A stretch of 64,000 nucleotides of DNA, from positions 124,001 through 188,000 of the forward strand of contig JAHHRY010000001.1 in assembly GCA_020025535.1 (NCBI GenBank), in the 5' to 3' direction. The notes below the pieces were generated by a model that did not search any database, had not been told where the DNA came from, and worked only from the letters and a program-made list of their open reading frames with translations. Position 1 is the first letter of the stretch. Every line of letters begins with the position of its first letter. This document shows positions 61,675 through 64,000 of the stretch, one piece after another. The DNA comes from Oscillospiraceae bacterium (GTDB lineage: Bacteria > Bacillota > Clostridia > Oscillospirales > Oscillospiraceae). Position numbers and translations under genes: made by a program.

Positions 61675-63957
61675 TTAGATGTCCAGGTAGGAGTCGGAGT
61701 ACAGAACGTTATTCTTGAAGATGTCGCAAGACTTGATGGTTTCCATCAGGCGCAGGTCACAGGGGTTGACGATAGCAGAGGTCAGGCCCTGCATCATAGC
61801 CATAGCAACCAGAGCGGAGTCCATGATCGGACGGACAGTCTTGGGTGCACCATTGGAGTTGTTGGACAGACCGCCGGTGGACTTCAGGCCCTCGTCTGCG
61901 AACAGCTTGATGGCGTTCAGAACGTCCATCTGCTTGTCCTGCATACCCTTAACAACCAGGAACAGGGGGTCGAACCACAAATCGTCGGAAGTCATGCCCA
62001 GAGACAGGCCACGCTCCAGCATATTGTGGCAGTGCTTCATACGCTCCTCGTTGTCCTTTGCGATGCCGTCGGCAGAGCAAAGAGCGACACAGATAGCGTC
62101 GTTGGCAGCAGCCAGGTCAATGTAGGAGATACGGGAGCCTGCGTCAGCAGAGTTGACGATGGGCTTGCCGTTGGTACGGTTGTAAACCTTGATACCAGCT
62201 TCGATTGCGCGCTTGTTGGCGGTATCCAGAGCCAGAGGAACATTGTTGAAGTTCTCCTGCAGCAGCTTGACAGCCCACATCATACGCTCGGGACCGTCCT
62301 TCTCAGCAGGTCCGATGTTGACGTCCAGGTAGGTAGCGCCGGCAGCGATCTGCTCAGCAGCACGCTTCAGGATAGGAGCGGGATCGCGCTCGTCCATAGC
62401 CTTGCGGACAGAAGGAGCGATACAGTGGATTCTCTCACCGATGGTAACAAAGGTCTGAGAATCGGGGTTGTGGCCCTTGTAGTTGACACCCATGTCAACG
62501 ACTTCGATCTTGGGCACCTTGGTAGCCAGCAGCTCGTCGAAGGACAGCTCCTTGACTTCCACAGCGGCGCCGGTAGCAGCCTTGGCGGCGTTCTCAGCAG
62601 CGGCGGCAGCGGCAGCGGCCTCGTACTCCTTGTTCTTCATGTACTTGGGCAGCTGAACAGCCTCGGTAGGACCGACAACGACGTTCCAGTTGGGCAGCTT
62701 CTCCTGAATTTCGCCCTTCATGACAGCGACCTTACCGGGAATGATCAGAGTACGGTTCTTGATCTTGTTCTCGATGTCGTTCTCCTCGAAGAACTTCTTG
62801 ATGGAGGTGGAGGAGAACTTACCGGCAGCCCATGCAGTCAGAACGGACATACCGGAAGCGTCGGTAATCAGCAGGTTGACAGGAGTATTGGCGTGCTCCA
62901 GTTCGCCGGAAACCAGGAAGTAGGTCAGAGCGAAGTCAACGGTCAGGCAGCAGGGAGCATTCTCGTCAGCACCGTTGAGGGGGTAGATCTTGGACTCCAC
63001 CTTCATGGGCTTCTGAGGATCGGTGAAGATGTTCTGACGCAGGCCGTACAGAGGCAGAGCCTGAGCCATGGACATATTCTCCATAACGATGATGGAAGCG
63101 TACTTCTCAACGAACATGGCTGCGTATGCAGTCTGCAGATGGGAATCGCCCTTGGCGATACGGGTCAGGTTCACGATGGAAGGATAGCCGAAGGAACGGT
63201 CGCCGTCCTTGATGGCGGTACGACGGACCAGAACAGCGTTTGCCAGAGTCTCCTTGGCAGTCTTGCCGGTGACATCCAGAACCAGGTTCTTGTTGCCCTT
63301 GGCTTCCAGATTCTTTACGGTATCATACAGATCGGAGATATTCTCGGCGTAAACGCCCAGAACCACGCCGGCCTCAGCAGCAACAGCGTTCATAGCTTCC
63401 CAGTTGGCAGGAGTTGCGCCGTCCAGGATGGGCTTGGAATCCTTGCAGACAGCCAGAGCAGCCTTGGCGCACTCGACATCCCAGCATTCCAGGATCAGAG
63501 CACGGCCGGTAGCGGCAGCCTTTTCCACCAGCTTGGTGTAAACAGCGGGATCGTTCTGTGTATTGGAAACGAATACGGTTTCCACATACATACGCTCGCT
63601 GATACGGTCGTAGTCAACCTTCTGCAGATCAGCCAGCTTGCTGTCCACTTCCTCGTCGGACATACCGGTAGAAACAGCAACTGCGAACAGGTTCTTATTG
63701 ACCAGAGTTTTCTCATGACGGAACAGAACAGTTTCGCCGCCCATCTTCAGATCCTTACCGAAGGTAATGGTCTTCATAGCAGGAGCGGTAGCTTCGTTCA
63801 GAGATGCCTTTGCCTCTTCGGAGAAGTACGGGCACTTATCGATGGAAGCGGCACCCTGAGCCACTTTCATACAGAATGCCATACAGGTGGGGCATCCGCA
63901 TTCCTTACAGTTCTTCTTAGGAGACATCTTAAAGATGTCAAGACCTTTCAATGCCAT
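61675..63957 (-). CDS. acsC-acsE: Fused corrinoid iron-sulfur protein large subunit (AcsC) and methyltetrahydrofolate:corrinoid methyltransferase (AcsE)
   Basis: The 760-residue product joins two Wood-Ljungdahl proteins that are usually separate. Residues 1 to about 440 match AcsC: the low-potential [4Fe-4S] cysteines 17, 20, 25 and 42 occur at the same positions as in Moorella, and the TIM-barrel and B12-binding part follow (ITDASGMSVLTAWAAGKFS). Residues about 445-475 form an alanine-rich linker. Residues about 490-760 match AcsE/MeTr: IGERI, LDVNIGPAEKDG, LALDTANKRAIEAG, FDPLFLVV and GLSNNSNG. The product could move methyl from methyl-THF to cobalamin within one chain. AAGGAGG precedes ATG 63957. 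Confidence 0.95.
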   Translation of the reverse strand: MALKGLDIFKMSPKKNCKECGCPTCMAFCMKVAQGAASIDKCPYFSEEAKASLNEATAPAMKTITFGKDLKMGGETVLFRHEKTLVNKNLFAVAVSTGMSDEEVDSKLADLQKVDYDRISERMYVETVFVSNTQNDPAVYTKLVEKAAATGRALILECWDVECAKAALAVCKDSKPILDGATPANWEAMNAVAAEAGVVLGVYAENISDLYDTVKNLEAKGNKNLVLDVTGKTAKETLANAVLVRRTAIKDGDRSFGYPSIVNLTRIAKGDSHLQTAYAAMFVEKYASIIVMENMSMAQALPLYGLRQNIFTDPQKPMKVESKIYPLNGADENAPCCLTVDFALTYFLVSGELEHANTPVNLLITDASGMSVLTAWAAGKFSSTSIKKFFEENDIENKIKNRTLIIPGKVAVMKGEIQEKLPNWNVVVGPTEAVQLPKYMKNKEYEAAAAAAAAENAAKAATGAAVEVKELSFDELLATKVPKIEVVDMGVNYKGHNPDSQTFVTIGERIHCIAPSVRKAMDERDPAPILKRAAEQIAAGATYLDVNIGPAEKDGPERMMWAVKLLQENFNNVPLALDTANKRAIEAGIKVYNRTNGKPIVNSADAGSRISYIDLAAANDAICVALCSADGIAKDNEERMKHCHNMLERGLSLGMTSDDLWFDPLFLVVKGMQDKQMDVLNAIKLFADEGLKSTGGLSNNSNGAPKTVRPIMDSALVAMAMMQGLTSAIVNPCDLRLMETIKSCDIFKNNVLYSDSYLDI

Positions 63958-64000
63958 TGTATGTATCCTCCTTCCGACTAGACAAGTTCAGTAATGAACT

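Noticed and set aside
60982-63981. Very long open frames opposite real genes, such as 60982-63981, 58816-60903, 2004-4088 (all plus) and 24860-27697, 27817-30129 (minus)
   Set aside because: They lie exactly antisense to well-recognised genes (acsC-acsE, acsB, ftsH, ileS, tdh-kbl), have no ribosome sites or family motifs, and arise from the codon bias of the true strand.
63978-64000. Possible last codons (FITELV then stop) of a gene upstream of acsC-acsE on the minus strand
   Set aside because: Seven codons are too few to identify a gene. The sequence also forms a small palindrome (AGTTCA/TGAACT, 63985-64000) that could be regulatory.

Overview
The window looks like chromosomal DNA of a strictly anaerobic Bacillota bacterium of class Clostridia, probably order Oscillospirales. 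This is inferred from SepF and DivIVA, a T-box before ileS, RNase J, GdpP, consensus sigma-A promoters with intrinsic terminators, the gdpP-rplI-dnaB and miaB-mutS-mutL-miaA-hfq gene orders, and Wood-Ljungdahl genes. No prophage, transposase, CRISPR array or rRNA was recognised.

Layout. (1) 1-2042: the 5' part of murC, a CBS-pair protein and a hemolysin III family membrane protein. (2) 2070-9610, minus strand: a housekeeping operon gdpP-rplI-dnaB-tilS-hpt-ftsH. (3) 9781-14255: RNase J, a tRNA-dihydrouridine synthase, and a convergent membrane-anchored PrsA-like foldase. (4) 14383-30135, plus strand: miaB-mutS-CPBP protease-mutL-miaA-hfq, then yggS-sepF-divIVA, the T-box/ileS unit, and tdh-kbl for threonine breakdown. 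(5) 30368-34881: gdhA, diverging from two DHH phosphoesterases and surE. (6) 34907-43519, minus strand: a complete CUT1-type ABC importer followed by two lipoproteins, one nuclease-like and one with repeated OB-fold-like domains, with an RDD membrane protein upstream. (7) 43743-49809: a PHP phosphoesterase, a FepB/FecCD-type importer overlapping a two-domain siroheme synthase, and a YczE-like membrane protein. (8) 49933-54273: three small tRNA units (Thr-Tyr, Gln, CAU-Trp), a gene-poor island with one small membrane protein behind a long leader, a DUF5662 protein and a CDF cation exporter. (9) 54328-56056: a DEDDh exonuclease and an RluA-type pseudouridine synthase. (10) 56098-63957, minus strand: acetyl-CoA synthase genes.

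The last region is the most unusual. Reading in the direction of transcription it has one gene that fuses the large corrinoid iron-sulfur protein subunit (AcsC) to the methyltetrahydrofolate methyltransferase (AcsE), a DUF3786 protein, AcsB with all A-cluster cysteines, a RACo-like corrinoid activase, and a second DUF3786 protein. CO dehydrogenase (AcsA) and the small corrinoid subunit (AcsD) are not in the window. The second notable locus is the ABC importer tied to nuclease-like and OB-fold lipoproteins, which suggests scavenging of extracellular nucleic acid or nucleotide products; that function is a hypothesis. Threonine dehydrogenase/Kbl, glutamate dehydrogenase and acetyl-CoA synthase together suggest an amino-acid-fermenting anaerobe that can pass one- and two-carbon units through the Wood-Ljungdahl pathway.
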